DNA of 64,000 nt from Pantoea rodasii (lineage in GTDB: Bacteria; Pseudomonadota; Gammaproteobacteria; Enterobacterales; Enterobacteriaceae): the NCBI RefSeq assembly GCF_002095465.1, contig NZ_MLFP01000002.1, positions 310,001 to 374,000 on the forward strand, in the 5' to 3' direction. Made by a program: the position numbers and the translations under genes. The notes under the pieces were generated by a model. That model was not told where the DNA came from, did not search any database, and saw only the letters and a list, made by a program, of their open reading frames with translations. Positions 9,366-19,663 of the stretch are shown one piece after another; position 1 is the stretch's first letter, and each line of letters begins with the position of its first letter.

Positions 9366-10291
9366 ACATTCTACGCGCCGGATTGATGACCTCAATTCAG
9401 GATCAAGGCCGTACCGGCTGGCGGCAATATGGCATCAGCGTCAGCGGGGCGCTCGATCAACCTTCGATGCGCACCGCCAATATGCTGGTGGGCAATCCGG
9501 ACGAGAGCGCGGTGCTCGAAATTGTGCTTGGCCAGTTCAAAGCGGAATTTAAGCGTGACGGCTGGTTTGCGCTGACCGGTGCAGGCTGCAATGCCGATCT
9601 CGATGGTAAACCGGTGTGGACCGGCTGGCGTTTGCCGGTGAAGAAAGGCCAGGTACTGTCACTGGCGATGCCGGTGCGCGGCATGCGCAGCTATCTGGCG
9701 GTCAATGGTGGTTTCGCCATTGATGAGATGCTCGGTTCGCACAGTACCGATCTCAAAGCGGCTTTTGGCGGTTTTCAGGGCCGTAAGTTACAGGATGGCG
9801 ATCAGCTGCCGTTGGGCAAACCCTCGCGAACCTTTAAAGGCAAAGCGGGCGTGCGTCAACTGCTGTGGGGCAATCGTATTCGCGCTTTGCCGGGACCGGA
9901 GTACAACGAATTTACCCGTGAAGCGCAGGAAGGTTTCTGGCGCAGCCCGTGGAAGCTTAGCCCGCAGAGCAATCGCATGGGTTACCGCATGCAGGGCCGT
10001 CAGCTGCAGCGTAAAGCCACGCGTGATCTGTTGTCGCACGGGTTAGTGCCCGGCGTGGTGCAGGTGCCGCCTAATGGCCAACCGATTGTGTTGATGGCCG
10101 ATGCGCAAACCACCGGCGGTTATCCGCGTATCGCCTGTGTTATCGAAGCTGACCTTTATCAACTGGCGCAGATTCGCCTTGGCGAACCGATCCACTTTAT
10201 CCATTGCACACTGGAAGAAGCGCTGCTGGCGAAGCAGCATCAACAGCGCTCCTTTGATCAAATAGCCTGGGGGCTTGCACATGAAGATTGA
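9359..10291 (+). CDS. pxpC: 5-oxoprolinase subunit PxpC
   Basis: A 310-residue AHS2/biotin-dependent carboxyltransferase-like protein. The N-terminus [20 protein letters not shown] and the internal [13 protein letters not shown] and [18 protein letters not shown] segments (here [14 protein letters not shown]) match YbgK. It partners PxpB in 5-oxoproline hydrolysis. The gene overlaps both neighbours, pxpB by 7 bp and pxpA by 11 bp, which suggests coupled synthesis of the three subunits. Confidence 0.94.
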   Translation: MLNILRAGLMTSIQDQGRTGWRQYGISVSGALDQPSMRTANMLVGNPDESAVLEIVLGQFKAEFKRDGWFALTGAGCNADLDGKPVWTGWRLPVKKGQVLSLAMPVRGMRSYLAVNGGFAIDEMLGSHSTDLKAAFGGFQGRKLQDGDQLPLGKPSRTFKGKAGVRQLLWGNRIRALPGPEYNEFTREAQEGFWRSPWKLSPQSNRMGYRMQGRQLQRKATRDLLSHGLVPGVVQVPPNGQPIVLMADAQTTGGYPRIACVIEADLYQLAQIRLGEPIHFIHCTLEEALLAKQHQQRSFDQIAWGLAHED

Positions 10292-11018
10292 TCTCAATGC
10301 TGACCTTGGCGAAGGCAGCGCCAGCGATCAGGAACTGTTAACACTGGTGAGTTCGGCCAATATCGCCTGTGGCTTTCACGCCGGTGATGCGCAAACCATG
10401 CTGCAATCGGTGCGCTGGGCTAAAGCTTCTGGCGTGGCGATTGGGGCGCATCCCAGTTTCCCGGATCGTGAGAACTTTGGCCGCACTGCGATGCAGCTGC
10501 CGCCGGAAACGGTGTATGCGCAGATGATCTATCAGATCGGCGCACTGAAGAGCATCGCCGAGAGTGAAGGTGGGCGATTAGTGCATGTGAAGCCACATGG
10601 CATGCTGTACAACCAGGCTGCAGCGGATGCCGTGCTCGCCGACGCGATTGCGCGCGCAGTCAAAGCAGTGGATCCGGCGCTGATCCTGGTTGGCCTGGCG
10701 GGAAGTGCTTCGATTGCGGCGGCGGCACATCATGGCTTACGCACGCGTGAGGAGGTGTTCGCCGATCGTGGCTACCTGGCAACGGGCGCACTGGTGCCGC
10801 GCAGCCAGCCGGGCGCGATGATTGAAGAAGCCGATCGTGCATTGGCACAAACGCTGGCCATGGTGCAACAGCGTCAGGTGCAGAGCATCAGCGGTGAGTG
10901 GGTAGCGGTGAACGCTGAAACGGTTTGTCTGCATGGCGATGGGGCACACGCGTTGCAATTTGCTCGTGCGCTGCGAGCCGCTTTCGCCAGTCATCAGATA
11001 GCGGTCACCAGTGAATAA
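10281..11018 (+). CDS. pxpA: 5-oxoprolinase subunit PxpA (LamB/YcsF family)
   Basis: A 245-residue LamB/YcsF-family protein. The family signature is clear: [40 protein letters not shown] and VKPHGMLYN. The ATG at 10281 is chosen over an in-frame codon two positions earlier because the family starts MKIDLN. PxpA is the third component of bacterial 5-oxoprolinase. A terminator follows it, although the transporter genes downstream belong to the same function. Confidence 0.95.
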   Translation: MKIDLNADLGEGSASDQELLTLVSSANIACGFHAGDAQTMLQSVRWAKASGVAIGAHPSFPDRENFGRTAMQLPPETVYAQMIYQIGALKSIAESEGGRLVHVKPHGMLYNQAAADAVLADAIARAVKAVDPALILVGLAGSASIAAAAHHGLRTREEVFADRGYLATGALVPRSQPGAMIEEADRALAQTLAMVQQRQVQSISGEWVAVNAETVCLHGDGAHALQFARALRAAFASHQIAVTSE

Positions 11019-11031
11019 TAAATAACAACTC

Positions 11032-11056
11032 GCCCGGCACGCTGTCGGGCTTTTTT
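11032..11056 (+). terminator. Terminator-like hairpin between pxpA and the permease genes
   Basis: The stem GCCCGGCA / TGTCGGGC (one G-T pair) with loop CGC is followed by six T residues. Since the permease genes start 24 bp later, it may attenuate rather than abolish transcription into them. Confidence 0.75.
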
Positions 11057-11079
11057 AATTCTCAGATGAGGGGAAATAG

Positions 11080-11808
11080 ATGGATAACGTGGTCAATCTC
11101 TGGCCGTTATTGGGCATTGCCGCCATCGTACTGGGGTTTGTGTTGCGCTTTAACCCGGTGCTGGTGGTGATTGTCGCCGGTTTTGTTACAGGACTGGCCG
11201 CGCATATGCCGCTGGCCGATATTCTTGAAAAGCTCGGTTCCGGCTTCCTGAATACCCGCAACCTGCCGCTGATTTTGCTGCTGCCGCTGGCGGTTATCGG
11301 TTTGCTGGAGCGCCACGGTCTGAAGGAGCGCGCGCAAAGCTGGATCGCGCAGATCAAAACCGCGACAGCGGGCCGTTTGCTGATCGTTTATCTGTTCGTA
11401 CGTGAAATCACGGCGGCGCTGGGTTTAACCAGCCTCGGTGGCCATCCGCAGATGGTGCGTCCACTGCTGGCACCGATGGCAGAAGGGGCGACGGAAAACC
11501 GTTATGGTGAGGTCACACCAGAAGTACGTCATCGTCTGCGCGCGATGTCAGCGGCCACGGATAACGTTGGCCTGTTTTTTGGCGAGGATATCTTTGTTGC
11601 CTTCGGCGCCATCATCTTCATGCATAACTTCATGCAGGAGTCGGCGGGTATCAGCACCGAGCCGCTGCATATCGCCTTGTGGGGGATACCCACCGCACTC
11701 TGCGCCTTCCTGATCCATTCGGCGCGTCTGGTGCGTCTTGATCGCCAGCTGGCGCGTGAACTGGGTGCCATCAATCAGCAGGCGCTGCATGCCAAAGGCG
11801 GGAAATAA
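11080..11808 (+). CDS. DUF969 membrane protein, probable 5-oxoproline permease subunit
   Basis: A 242-residue hydrophobic protein with about five or six membrane segments (for example LWPLLGIAAIVLGFVL, VLVVIVAGFVTGLAA, ILLLPLAVIGLL). It belongs to DUF969. DUF969 and DUF979 genes occur side by side and next to pxp genes in many bacteria and are annotated as a two-subunit 5-oxoproline transporter by context. The gene lies between pxpA and a DUF979 gene, with a stop/start overlap (TAATG) at 11806-11810. Substrate assignment rests on context and has not been shown here. Confidence 0.85.
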   Translation: MDNVVNLWPLLGIAAIVLGFVLRFNPVLVVIVAGFVTGLAAHMPLADILEKLGSGFLNTRNLPLILLLPLAVIGLLERHGLKERAQSWIAQIKTATAGRLLIVYLFVREITAALGLTSLGGHPQMVRPLLAPMAEGATENRYGEVTPEVRHRLRAMSAATDNVGLFFGEDIFVAFGAIIFMHNFMQESAGISTEPLHIALWGIPTALCAFLIHSARLVRLDRQLARELGAINQQALHAKGGK

Positions 11809-12824
11809 TGTTCCAACAACAATATTTGATGTGGCTGGCTGGGGTGATCCTGCTGGTGGTGGCTGTGCTTTCCTGGCGTGACAGCGCCAATCCGCGTCGT
11901 TTCACTACCGGTTTGTTTTGGGCGCTGTATGGCCTGATGTTCCTGATTGGTGATGGCGCGTATCAATTAATCGGTCAGTGGGCGGGTGATACCGCCGCCG
12001 GCAAGCGTATGCTACATATTGGCGTGGGCGTTGCCGTGGTGTTGATGGCGTTGATTGCCGGTTTCGGCGGTGTGCGTCTCGGCAGCTATCATCAGCGCAG
12101 CGACCAGCAGAAGCGTGAAAGTGCGCAGCGCTTGCGGAATAAACTGTTCCTGCCTGCGCTGGCGATTCCGGTGGTGACGGTGATTGGCGTGCTGGCGTTT
12201 AACAATATTCCCGGCTTGCAGGATGCGGTGTTTGGCCCAGGTAATCATTCAACATTAGTCACCCTGTTCTCGATGATGGTCGGCTGCGTGCTGGGCTGGA
12301 TCATCGCGTTGCAAATCACCCATGAAAAACCGCTGCAGTCGATGCAGGAGACCCGTCGTCTGCTGGATGCGGTGGGCTGGGCGTTTATTTTGCCGCAGAT
12401 CCTCGCCACCCTTGGCCTGCTGTTCACCAGCGCAGGCGTTGGCACCGCGATTTCACATCTCACCGAGCAGTATCTTGCCGTTGATAACCGTCTGATTGCC
12501 GTCGCGGTGTATGCGATCGGTATGGCGCTGCTGACCATGGTGATGGGCAACGCTTTCGCGGCGTTCCCGATTGTGACGGCCGGCATTGGTATTCCTATTC
12601 TGGTGCTGCAACACGGCGGCAATCCGGCGGTGATGGCGGCGATAGGTATGTTCTCTGGCTATTGCGGCACCTTGATGACGCCAATGGCCGCTAACTTCAA
12701 CATCGTACCGGCCCGCTTGCTGGAACTGCCGGACCGTAATGCGGTGATCAAGGCTCAGGTGCCAACCGGTGTGCTACTGTTGTTGGTGAATATTTTCCTG
12801 CTCTACTTCCTGATGTTCTTGTGA
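11808..12824 (+). CDS. DUF979 membrane protein, probable 5-oxoproline permease subunit
   Basis: A 338-residue integral membrane protein with about nine or ten hydrophobic segments and conserved polar loops such as [18 protein letters not shown] and [16 protein letters not shown]. It is the usual partner of DUF969; the two start/stop codons overlap. Followed by pcp after 7 bp, it completes a unit that imports 5-oxoproline and frees it from peptides. Direction and energy coupling cannot be read from the sequence. Confidence 0.85.
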   Translation: MFQQQYLMWLAGVILLVVAVLSWRDSANPRRFTTGLFWALYGLMFLIGDGAYQLIGQWAGDTAAGKRMLHIGVGVAVVLMALIAGFGGVRLGSYHQRSDQQKRESAQRLRNKLFLPALAIPVVTVIGVLAFNNIPGLQDAVFGPGNHSTLVTLFSMMVGCVLGWIIALQITHEKPLQSMQETRRLLDAVGWAFILPQILATLGLLFTSAGVGTAISHLTEQYLAVDNRLIAVAVYAIGMALLTMVMGNAFAAFPIVTAGIGIPILVLQHGGNPAVMAAIGMFSGYCGTLMTPMAANFNIVPARLLELPDRNAVIKAQVPTGVLLLLVNIFLLYFLMFL

Positions 12825-12831
12825 GGTTGCA

Positions 12832-13479
12832 ATGAAAACGGTGTTGATGACGGCCTTTGAGCCCTTTGGCGGCGAAAGTATCAATCCTTCATGGGAAGCG
12901 GTGCGCAGTCTTGATGGCAAAGAGATCGCTGGCGCGCGCATTGTGGTGCGCCAGCTGCCGGTGGTGTTTGCCACCTGCGGCAAGGTGTTAACGCAAGCGC
13001 TGGAAGAGATTCAGCCTGACCGCGTGTTGTGCGTGGGGCAGGCCGGTGGCCGCAGCGATATCACGGTGGAGCGCGTGGCGATCAACGTGAATGATGCCCG
13101 CATTCCGGATAACGATCGGCAGCAGCCGATCGATCAGCCGATTGTGGCCGATGGCCCCGATGCGTACTTCTCCACGTTACCGATTAAAGCGATGGTGGCG
13201 GCACTGCGTGAGGTTGGTGTACCGGCGTCGGTATCGCAAACGGCGGGAACCTTCACCTGTAATAACGTGATGTACAGCTTGCTGCACTGGTTGAAAACCA
13301 CCCACAGCCCGGCACGGGGAGGCTTTATCCATATTCCCTATATGCCGGAACAGGCGGTGAATCATCCTGGCGTAGCCAGTATGGCGACGGCCAGCGTGAT
13401 TCTGGCGCTGGAAACCTCACTGCAGGTGATGTTGAGCACTGAAACTGACATTCGCGCGGTCGGCGGGGCGACGCATTAA
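12832..13479 (+). CDS. pcp: Pyroglutamyl-peptidase I
   Basis: Removes N-terminal 5-oxoproline (pyroglutamate) from peptides. The product has 215 residues. The C15 cysteine peptidase landmarks are MTAFEPFGG at the N-terminus, [18 protein letters not shown] with the catalytic Glu, [14 protein letters not shown] with the nucleophilic Cys, and [11 protein letters not shown] with the catalytic His. Its position behind the oxoprolinase and permease genes makes a coherent pathway: peptide cleavage yields 5-oxoproline, which PxpABC converts to glutamate. Confidence 0.94.
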   Translation: MKTVLMTAFEPFGGESINPSWEAVRSLDGKEIAGARIVVRQLPVVFATCGKVLTQALEEIQPDRVLCVGQAGGRSDITVERVAINVNDARIPDNDRQQPIDQPIVADGPDAYFSTLPIKAMVAALREVGVPASVSQTAGTFTCNNVMYSLLHWLKTTHSPARGGFIHIPYMPEQAVNHPGVASMATASVILALETSLQVMLSTETDIRAVGGATH

Positions 13480-13490
13480 CAGGAGAAGGT

Positions 13491-14279
13491 ATGCCTGAAG
13501 GACCGGAGATCCGCCGCGCGGCGGATCAACTGGCAACTGCGATGGAAGGCAAACCGCTCACTGATGTGTGGTTTGCCTTTCCTGAACTGAAAACCTACGA
13601 ACCGGCACTGATGGGGGAAACCATTACTGCCTTTGAAACGCGTGGCAAAGCACTGCTGACACACTTCTCTAATGGCTTAATCCTTTACAGCCATAACCAA
13701 CTGTACGGTGTGTGGCGCGTGGTGCCGACCGGTACTGAACCCAACACCTCGCGCCAGCTGCGTGTGCGGCTGGCCAATGCCGATCAAACTATTTTGCTGT
13801 ACAGCGCGTAGGATATTGAACTGCTCAATGCGGATACCGTCGGCGCACATCCCTTTCTACAACGCGTGGGGCCCGATGTGCTGGATGCCACGTTAACGGT
13901 GGAAGAGGTGCGTGAGCGGCTGCTATCGGCACGTTTTCGTCGCCGTCAGTTCAGCGGATTGTTGCTCGATCAGGCGTTTCTGGCGGGATTGGGTAACTAT
14001 CTGCGCGTGGAGATTTTATGGCATGCCGGATTGCTGGCGTCGCATCGGGCGCAGGATCTCAGCGAGGAACAGCTCAATGCCTTAAGTGCGGCGATGCTGG
14101 CGGTGCCTCGATTGTCGTATCAGATGCGCGGTAGCATGAAAAAGTATCACGAAGAGGCAGCGTTTCGTTTTGAGGTGTTTCATCGGCAGGGTAAAAAGTG
14201 TCGGCGCTGCGGTGCAGTGATCGAGAAGGGCGTGTTGTCATCACGGCCGTTTTACTGGTGTCCCGGATGCCAGAATTGA
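13491..14279 (+). pseudogene. nei: Endonuclease VIII, interrupted by an in-frame amber codon
   Basis: Glycosylase/AP lyase that removes oxidised pyrimidines. The N-terminal [12 protein letters not shown] has the catalytic Pro2-Glu3. The C-terminal zinc finger ([21 protein letters not shown]) is intact, and total length is 262 sense codons (263 residues in E. coli). Codon 107 (13809-13811) is TAG where the family has Ser in LYSASDIE; TCG to TAG is a single substitution. The frame is the same on both sides, so this is a nonsense change and not an indel like the other broken genes here. It may be real inactivation, amber suppression, or a base-call error. Confidence 0.9.
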
Positions 14280-14282
14280 GAA

Positions 14283-14305
14283 GGGCGGGATAACCCGCCC
14301 TCCAT
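14283..14305. terminator. Hairpin between the convergent nei and gltA genes
   Basis: A perfect stem GGGCGGG / CCCGCCC with loop ATAA sits between the two convergent stop codons. The + strand side is followed by CCATTTTTA, so it is best placed to end nei transcription. On the gltA side the U tract is weak. Confidence 0.6.
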
Positions 14306-14307
14306 TT

Positions 14308-15591
14308 TTATTTCTTCAGCGCCGAAGAGAATGGACGCTCGGTGTAACCGGTGTACAGCTGACGCGGACGCGCAATTTTCATGCCTTCGTCGTGCATCTC
14401 TTTCCAGTGTGCAATCCAACCCACGGTACGCGCCATCGCGAAGATCACGGTAAACATGGAAGAAGGAATGCCCATCGCTTTCAGAATAATGCCAGAGTAG
14501 AAATCGACGTTTGGATACAGTTTACGCTCGATGAAGTACGGGTCGTTCAGTGCGATGTGTTCCAGCTCCATCGCCACTTCCAGCAGGTCATCTTTCATAC
14601 CCAGCTCGTTCAGCACTTCGTGGCAGGTATCGCGCATCACGGTGGCACGTGGATCGTAGTTTTTATAAACGCGATGACCGAAGCCCATCAGACGGAACGA
14701 ATCGTTCTTATCTTTCGCACGTTTAACAAACTCTGGAATGTGCTCAACCGTGCTGATCTCTTCCAGCATACGCAGCGTGGCTTCGTTGGCGCCGCCGTGT
14801 GCCGGTCCCCACAGAGAAGCGATACCGGCCGCGATACAGGCAAACGGGTTAGCACCGGAAGAACCGGCGGTACGCACGGTGGAGGTAGACGCGTTCTGCT
14901 CATGGTCAGCATGCAGAATCAGAATACGGTCCATCGCGCGTTCCAGCACCGGATTCACTTTGTACTCTTCGCACGGTGTGGCGAACATCATATGCAGGAA
15001 GTTGCCGGCATAAGACAGGTCGTTGCGCGGATAGACAAACGGCTGGCCAATCGAATACTTGTAGCACATCGCGGCCATGGTCGGCATTTTCGACAGCAGA
15101 CGGAACGCAGCGATTTCGCGATGGCGCTCAATGTTGACGTCTAATGAATCGTGATAAAACGCGGCCAGCGCGCCCGTTACCCCACACATCACTGCCATTG
15201 GATGCGAATCGCGGCGGAAGCCGTGGAACAGACGGGTGATTTGCTCGTGGATCATGGTGTGACGGGTAACGGTGGTGCGGAATTCTTCAAACTGCGCCTG
15301 GGTCGGGGCTTCGCCATTCAGCAGGATGTAACACACTTCGAGATAGTTGGAGTGCGTTGCCAGTTCGGAAATCGGGAAGCCGCGGTGTAACAGAATGCCT
15401 TCGTCACCGTCGATAAAGGTGATTTTAGATTCGCATGACGCAGTAGAGGTGAAGCCGGGATCAAAAGTGAACAGGCCGTGATTGCCAAGTGTGCGGACAT
15501 CAACAACGTCTTGTCCCAGCGTACCTTGCATCACATCCAGTTCAACTGAAGCGTTATCTTGTAGGGTTAGCGTCACTTTTTTATCTGTCAT
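14308..15591 (-). CDS. gltA: Type II citrate synthase
   Basis: Condenses acetyl-CoA and oxaloacetate at the entry to the TCA cycle. It has 427 residues, as in E. coli, and is the hexameric NADH-sensitive type by its N-terminal beta domain ([20 protein letters not shown] region). The active-site groups are visible as GPAHGGANE (His264), [14 protein letters not shown] (His305) and YPNVDFYSG (Asp362). It diverges from sdhCDAB across a 635-bp regulatory region. The minus-strand ATG at 15591 gives [10 protein letters not shown]. Confidence 0.97.
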   Translation of the reverse strand: MTDKKVTLTLQDNASVELDVMQGTLGQDVVDVRTLGNHGLFTFDPGFTSTASCESKITFIDGDEGILLHRGFPISELATHSNYLEVCYILLNGEAPTQAQFEEFRTTVTRHTMIHEQITRLFHGFRRDSHPMAVMCGVTGALAAFYHDSLDVNIERHREIAAFRLLSKMPTMAAMCYKYSIGQPFVYPRNDLSYAGNFLHMMFATPCEEYKVNPVLERAMDRILILHADHEQNASTSTVRTAGSSGANPFACIAAGIASLWGPAHGGANEATLRMLEEISTVEHIPEFVKRAKDKNDSFRLMGFGHRVYKNYDPRATVMRDTCHEVLNELGMKDDLLEVAMELEHIALNDPYFIERKLYPNVDFYSGIILKAMGIPSSMFTVIFAMARTVGWIAHWKEMHDEGMKIARPRQLYTGYTERPFSSALKK

Positions 15592-16226
15592 TTTTCGTCT
15601 CCATAGCGCCTTAGTAGGTAAGGATCTTAGACACCAGAATAGCCTTCATGTTGTGTAAAACCACAATCTTCACAGTATCACTCTGCGGTAACGTTTGTCG
15701 TGCAGGGTTACAGAGCGAAAGATGCGTTAGGGCCAGTCGGTGGCGTTCGGGCATGACATGCTGAACAGCGCGGATGTTAAAGATCCTGTCACGACATAAC
15801 TTCTTGGTAACCAATAACCTGATGCTTTGTGTTGCTCGTAATGGCAATGTTACATAACTTGAGCTTAGGGGAAAGTGTATCCCCATAACTTTTGTGCATC
15901 ATAGGGCTTTAATGCGATTGTTTGTAACTGAAATGTTGATCTATTGTCAAATCAGATAATTAAAAATGTATGAATTGTGAAATTCGTGAGTCGGATCACT
16001 GTTCAGCCTAAATGTGACCAAAGAGATTGTAGGGGAATTGTAATCAGAATGTGATCCTCCTATACTGCCGCCAGGTCTCCGGAATACCCTGACACCAGGA
16101 GCCACCCAGCGTTTTTTCGCTTCATTTAACACTGGATGTTGCTTTTTTGGTGGCGGTTGCAGTCTGAACACGCGCTGTGCTCTGATGCGACTCAGGTCCG
16201 GAGGAAGCAAAATAAAAAAGAGCTGT
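15592..16226. promoter_or_regulatory. gltA-sdhC divergent regulatory region
   Basis: There are 635 bp without a gene. It contains the sdhC promoter (see next entry) and must contain the gltA promoter(s) on the other strand. An ArcA-like tract GTAACTGAAATGTTG near 15926-15940 matches 11 of 15 positions of the box GTTAATTAAATGTTA, in the region where ArcA acts in E. coli. The A/T-rich section 15890-15990 has no convincing open frame. A long sdh leader (about 16075-16226) includes a purine-rich stretch before the start codon, where small RNAs act in E. coli; no individual sRNA site is claimed. Confidence 0.6.
16038..16066 (+). promoter_or_regulatory. sdhCDAB promoter
   Basis: A -35 TTGTAA (16038-16043), a 17-base spacer and -10 TATACT (16061-16066), followed by GCCGCCAGGTCTCCGG. 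The -10 and the following bases match my recollection of the E. coli sdh promoter, so this is very likely the start of the sdhCDAB-sucABCD transcript. Confidence 0.85.
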
Positions 16227-16616
16227 GTGGGCAAAACCGTGAAAAAACAAAGACCTGTTAACTTGGATCTCTCGACGATCCGGTTTCCCGTTACTGCAAT
16301 ATCGTCCATTCTCCACCGCGTCTCCGGCGTGATCACCTTTGTCGCTCTCGGAATACTGCTCTGGTTACTGGGTCTCTCTCTCTCTTCTCCTGAAGGCTTC
16401 CAGCAAGCGGCTTCCATCATGGACAGCTTCTTCGCCAAATTCATCATGTGGGGCATCCTGACTGCGCTGGCGTATCACGTCGTGGGCGGTATTCGTCATA
16501 TGTTGGCTGATTTTGGCTTTATGGAAGAAACCCTGCAGGTGGGAACCCGTTCCGCGCAAGCGGCTTTTGGTATCACTGTCGTGCTCTCAATTTTGGCTGG
16601 AGTCCTCGTATGGTAA
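16227..16616 (+). CDS. sdhC: Succinate dehydrogenase cytochrome b556 subunit
   Basis: Large membrane anchor of complex II, binding heme b and ubiquinone with SdhD. Three membrane helices are visible (about [35 protein letters not shown], and the C-terminal [14 protein letters not shown]). The start is placed at GTG 16227, giving [15 protein letters not shown] and 129 residues, identical in length to E. coli SdhC. An open extension to 16185 was rejected. His in LHRVSG is the conserved residue near the quinone site. It overlaps sdhD by 7 bp. Confidence 0.93.
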   Translation: MGKTVKKQRPVNLDLSTIRFPVTAISSILHRVSGVITFVALGILLWLLGLSLSSPEGFQQAASIMDSFFAKFIMWGILTALAYHVVGGIRHMLADFGFMEETLQVGTRSAQAAFGITVVLSILAGVLVW

Positions 16617-16957
16617 GCAATGCTTCTGCATTAGGACGCAACGGTATTCATGACTGGCTGTTACTGCGTGCTGCTGCAATCTTAATGACGCTCTACATCA
16701 TCTACCTGCTTGGTTTTGTGGTGATGACCGGCACTCTGACCTATGACGCCTGGCACGGCTTCTTCGCCTCTGCCTTCACAAAAGTGTTTACGATACTGAC
16801 GCTGTTCTCGATTCTGATCCACGGCTGGATTGGCATGTGGCAGGTCCTGACCGACTACGTTAAACCGGTAGCAACCCGCTTGCTGCTGCAGTTTGTGATT
16901 GTGGTCGCGCTGTTGTCGTATGCCATTTATGGAATCGTTGTTGTGTGGGGTGTGTAA
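16610..16957 (+). CDS. sdhD: Succinate dehydrogenase membrane anchor
   Basis: Second membrane subunit of complex II, 115 residues as in E. coli. The N-terminal [21 protein letters not shown] is followed by three hydrophobic helices. The conserved [19 protein letters not shown] segment carries the heme-ligand His and quinone-site residues. The start codon overlaps the end of sdhC, and the stop codon abuts the sdhA start. Confidence 0.96.
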   Translation: MVSNASALGRNGIHDWLLLRAAAILMTLYIIYLLGFVVMTGTLTYDAWHGFFASAFTKVFTILTLFSILIHGWIGMWQVLTDYVKPVATRLLLQFVIVVALLSYAIYGIVVVWGV

Positions 16958-18724
16958 ATGAGTTTGCCAGTCAGAGAATTTGATGCCGTGGTGATCGGCG
17001 CGGGTGGCGCGGGAATGCGCGCGGCTCTGCAAATTTCACAATCGGGCCAGACCTGTGCCCTGTTATCGAAAGTCTTCCCAACCCGTTCTCATACCGTGTC
17101 TGCGCAGGGCGGTATTACCGTTGCGCTGGGTAACACCCACGAAGACAACTGGGAATGGCATATGTACGACACCGTTAAAGGTTCCGACTATATCGGTGAC
17201 CAGGACGCGATCGAATATATGTGTCACGTCGGTCCAGAAGCGATTCTGGAACTGGAGCACATGGGTCTGCCTTTCTCTCGTCTTGATGATGGCCGCGTGT
17301 ATCAGCGTCCGTTTGGTGGTCAGTCGAAGAACTTTGGTGGTGAGCAGGCAGCGCGTACCGCTGCGGCCGCTGACCGAACTGGCCACGCCTTGCTGCATAC
17401 CCTGTATCAGCAGAACCTGAAAAACAAAACCACCATCTTCTCAGAATGGTATGCGCTGGATCTGGTGAAAAACGAAGACGGCGCGATTGTCGGCTGTACC
17501 GCTATCTGCATGGAAACCGGTGAAACCGTCTACTTCAAAGCCAAAGCGACCATTCTGGCGACCGGTGGTGCGGGCCGTATTTACCAGTCCACCACTAACG
17601 CGCATATCAACACCGGTGACGGCGTTGGCATGGCGCTGCGTGCCGGTGTACCGGTACAAGATATGGAAATGTGGCAGTTCCACCCAACCGGCATTGCCGG
17701 TGCTGGCGTGCTGGTGACCGAAGGTTGTCGTGGCGAGGGTGGCTACCTGTTGAACAAACACGGTGAACGCTTCATGGAGCGTTATGCGCCGAATGCCAAA
17801 GATTTGGCCGGTCGTGACGTGGTGGCGCGTTCGATGATGGTGGAAATCCGTGAAGGTCGCGGTTGTGATGGTCCATGGGGCCCGCACCTCAAGCTGAAAC
17901 TCGACCACTTAGGCGCTGAAGTGCTGGAATCCCGTTTGCCGGGTATTCTTGAACTGTCGCGTACCTTTGCTCACGTCGATCCGATTAAAGAACCGATCCC
18001 GGTTATCCCAACCTGCCACTACATGATGGGCGGCGTGCCGACCAAAGTGACCGGTCAGGCGCTGCGCGTGAATGAGCAGGGCGAAGACGAAGTGATTCCG
18101 GGCCTGTTCGCGGTCGGTGAAATCGCCTGCGTGTCGGTACATGGCGCTAACCGTCTCGGCGGTAACTCACTGCTGGATCTGGTGGTATTTGGCCGTGCGG
18201 CCGGTGTGCACCTGCTGGAGTGTCTGGAAGAGCAGGGTGAACTGCGTGAAGCCACGCAGGAAAACATCGATGAAGCCATGGCGCGTTTCAACCGTTGGGA
18301 AAACAACACCACGGGTGAAGACCCTGTTGAAATCCGCAAAGCGTTGCAACGCTGCATGCAGAACAACTTCTCGGTGTTCCGTGAAGGTGATGCGATGCGT
18401 GAGGGTCTGGAAGAGTTGAAAGTGATTCGTGAGCGCCTGAAGTCAGCGCGTCTTGATGACCGTTCGCCAGATTTCAACACTCAGCGTATCGAATGCCTTG
18501 AGCTGGATAACCTGATGGAAACAGCGTACGCCACGGCGGTTGCCGCAAACTTCCGTACCGAAAGCCGTGGCGCACACAGCCGCTTCGACTACCCGGAACG
18601 TGATGATGCTAACTGGCTGTGTCACAGCCTCTATGTTCCGCAAACGGAAAGCATGACGCGCCGTGAGGTGAACATGCAACCGAAACTGCGTGCGGCCTTC
18701 CCGCCGAAAGCGCGTACCTACTAA
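16958..18724 (+). CDS. sdhA: Succinate dehydrogenase flavoprotein subunit
   Basis: Catalytic FAD subunit of complex II, 588 residues. The Rossmann motif [15 protein letters not shown] is at residues 11-24. His45 in [10 protein letters not shown] is the site of covalent FAD attachment, and the later [13 protein letters not shown] segment completes the FAD domain. Active-site His and Arg lie in the QFHPTGI and HYMMGG regions. It sits in sdhCDAB between the anchors and the iron-sulfur subunit. Confidence 0.97.
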   Translation: MSLPVREFDAVVIGAGGAGMRAALQISQSGQTCALLSKVFPTRSHTVSAQGGITVALGNTHEDNWEWHMYDTVKGSDYIGDQDAIEYMCHVGPEAILELEHMGLPFSRLDDGRVYQRPFGGQSKNFGGEQAARTAAAADRTGHALLHTLYQQNLKNKTTIFSEWYALDLVKNEDGAIVGCTAICMETGETVYFKAKATILATGGAGRIYQSTTNAHINTGDGVGMALRAGVPVQDMEMWQFHPTGIAGAGVLVTEGCRGEGGYLLNKHGERFMERYAPNAKDLAGRDVVARSMMVEIREGRGCDGPWGPHLKLKLDHLGAEVLESRLPGILELSRTFAHVDPIKEPIPVIPTCHYMMGGVPTKVTGQALRVNEQGEDEVIPGLFAVGEIACVSVHGANRLGGNSLLDLVVFGRAAGVHLLECLEEQGELREATQENIDEAMARFNRWENNTTGEDPVEIRKALQRCMQNNFSVFREGDAMREGLEELKVIRERLKSARLDDRSPDFNTQRIECLELDNLMETAYATAVAANFRTESRGAHSRFDYPERDDANWLCHSLYVPQTESMTRREVNMQPKLRAAFPPKARTY

Positions 18725-18738
18725 TTGCGGAGATCATC

Positions 18739-19455
18739 ATGAGACTCGAATTTTCTATCTATCGTTACAACCCGGAAGTCGATGACAAGCCGCGGATGCA
18801 GGAGTACACCCTGGAATCCGAAGATGGTCGCGACATGATGCTGCTGGACGCGCTGATCCGTTTGAAAGAGAAGGACCCTACGCTGGCCTTCCGTCGCTCA
18901 TGCCGTGAAGGTGTGTGCGGTTCTGACGGCCTCAACATGAACGGTAAAAACGGACTGGCCTGCATCACCCCAATCTCCGCGCTGGGTAATGGCACGAAGA
19001 AAATTGTTATCCGTCCACTGCCTGGTTTGCCGGTGATCCGCGACCTGGTTGTTGATATGGGACAATTCTATGCGCAGTATGAGAAGATTAAGCCTTTCCT
19101 GTTGAATAATGGGGAAAATCCACCAGCGCGTGAGCATTTGCAGAAGCCTGAAGAACGTGAGCATCTGGATGGTTTGTACGAGTGTATTCTCTGTGCATGC
19201 TGTTCAACCTCTTGCCCATCGTTCTGGTGGAACCCGGACAAGTTTATCGGTCCGGCAGGCTTGTTAGCTGCATACCGTTTCCTGATCGACAGCCGCGACA
19301 CCGAAACCGATGCGCGTCTCGACAATCTGAACGATGCTTTCAGCGTATTCCGCTGTCACAGCATCATGAACTGTGTGAGCGTGTGCCCAAAAGGACTAAA
19401 CCCGACGCGCGCCATCGGCCATATTAAGTCGATGCTGCTGCAACGCGGGGCGTAA
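18739..19455 (+). CDS. sdhB: Succinate dehydrogenase iron-sulfur subunit
   Basis: A 238-residue electron-transfer subunit with three clusters. The [2Fe-2S] ligands are in SCREGVCGSDGLNMNG and GLACITP. The [4Fe-4S] and [3Fe-4S] ligands are in ECILCACCSTSCPSFWW and the C-terminal HSIMNCVSVCPKGLNP. It ends the sdh genes; a 208-bp gap with two strong hairpins separates it from sucA. Confidence 0.97.
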   Translation: MRLEFSIYRYNPEVDDKPRMQEYTLESEDGRDMMLLDALIRLKEKDPTLAFRRSCREGVCGSDGLNMNGKNGLACITPISALGNGTKKIVIRPLPGLPVIRDLVVDMGQFYAQYEKIKPFLLNNGENPPAREHLQKPEEREHLDGLYECILCACCSTSCPSFWWNPDKFIGPAGLLAAYRFLIDSRDTETDARLDNLNDAFSVFRCHSIMNCVSVCPKGLNPTRAIGHIKSMLLQRGA

Positions 19456-19472
19456 TACACTGAAGTCACTGT

Positions 19473-19492
19473 CCGGGAACTTAGGTTCCCGG
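19473..19492 (+). repeat. Hairpin 1 in the sdhB-sucA gap
   Basis: A perfect 8-bp stem CCGGGAAC / GTTCCCGG with a TTAG loop, 17 bases after the sdhB stop. No T run follows, so it is more likely an mRNA-stabilising or processing element than a terminator. Confidence 0.7.
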
Positions 19493-19505
19493 CAGTTTAC
19501 GGAAG

Positions 19506-19541
19506 CCTTTATAAGCGCGGTGATGACCACGCTTATAAAGG
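19506..19541 (+). repeat. Hairpin 2 in the sdhB-sucA gap
   Basis: A perfect 12-bp inverted repeat CCTTTATAAGCG / CGCTTATAAAGG around a 12-base loop (CGGTGATGACCA), 13 bases after hairpin 1. There is no T run. The TTATAA core also resembles a promoter -10 element, but no good -35 was found. Confidence 0.7.
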
Positions 19542-19663
19542 TTCCCTTACGGGCCACGCGGCGGTTGCGCACAGGTTCGTATCGCTGAACTCACTACGGC
19601 AAGCCGCGAAAGCGGCAACAAATGAAACCTCATAAAAAGCAGATTAATGCTTAAGGGATCACA

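Noticed and set aside
14392..15144. A 250-codon open frame on the + strand opposite gltA
   Set aside because: It is antisense to citrate synthase, with His/Arg/Gln-rich translation typical of shadow frames.
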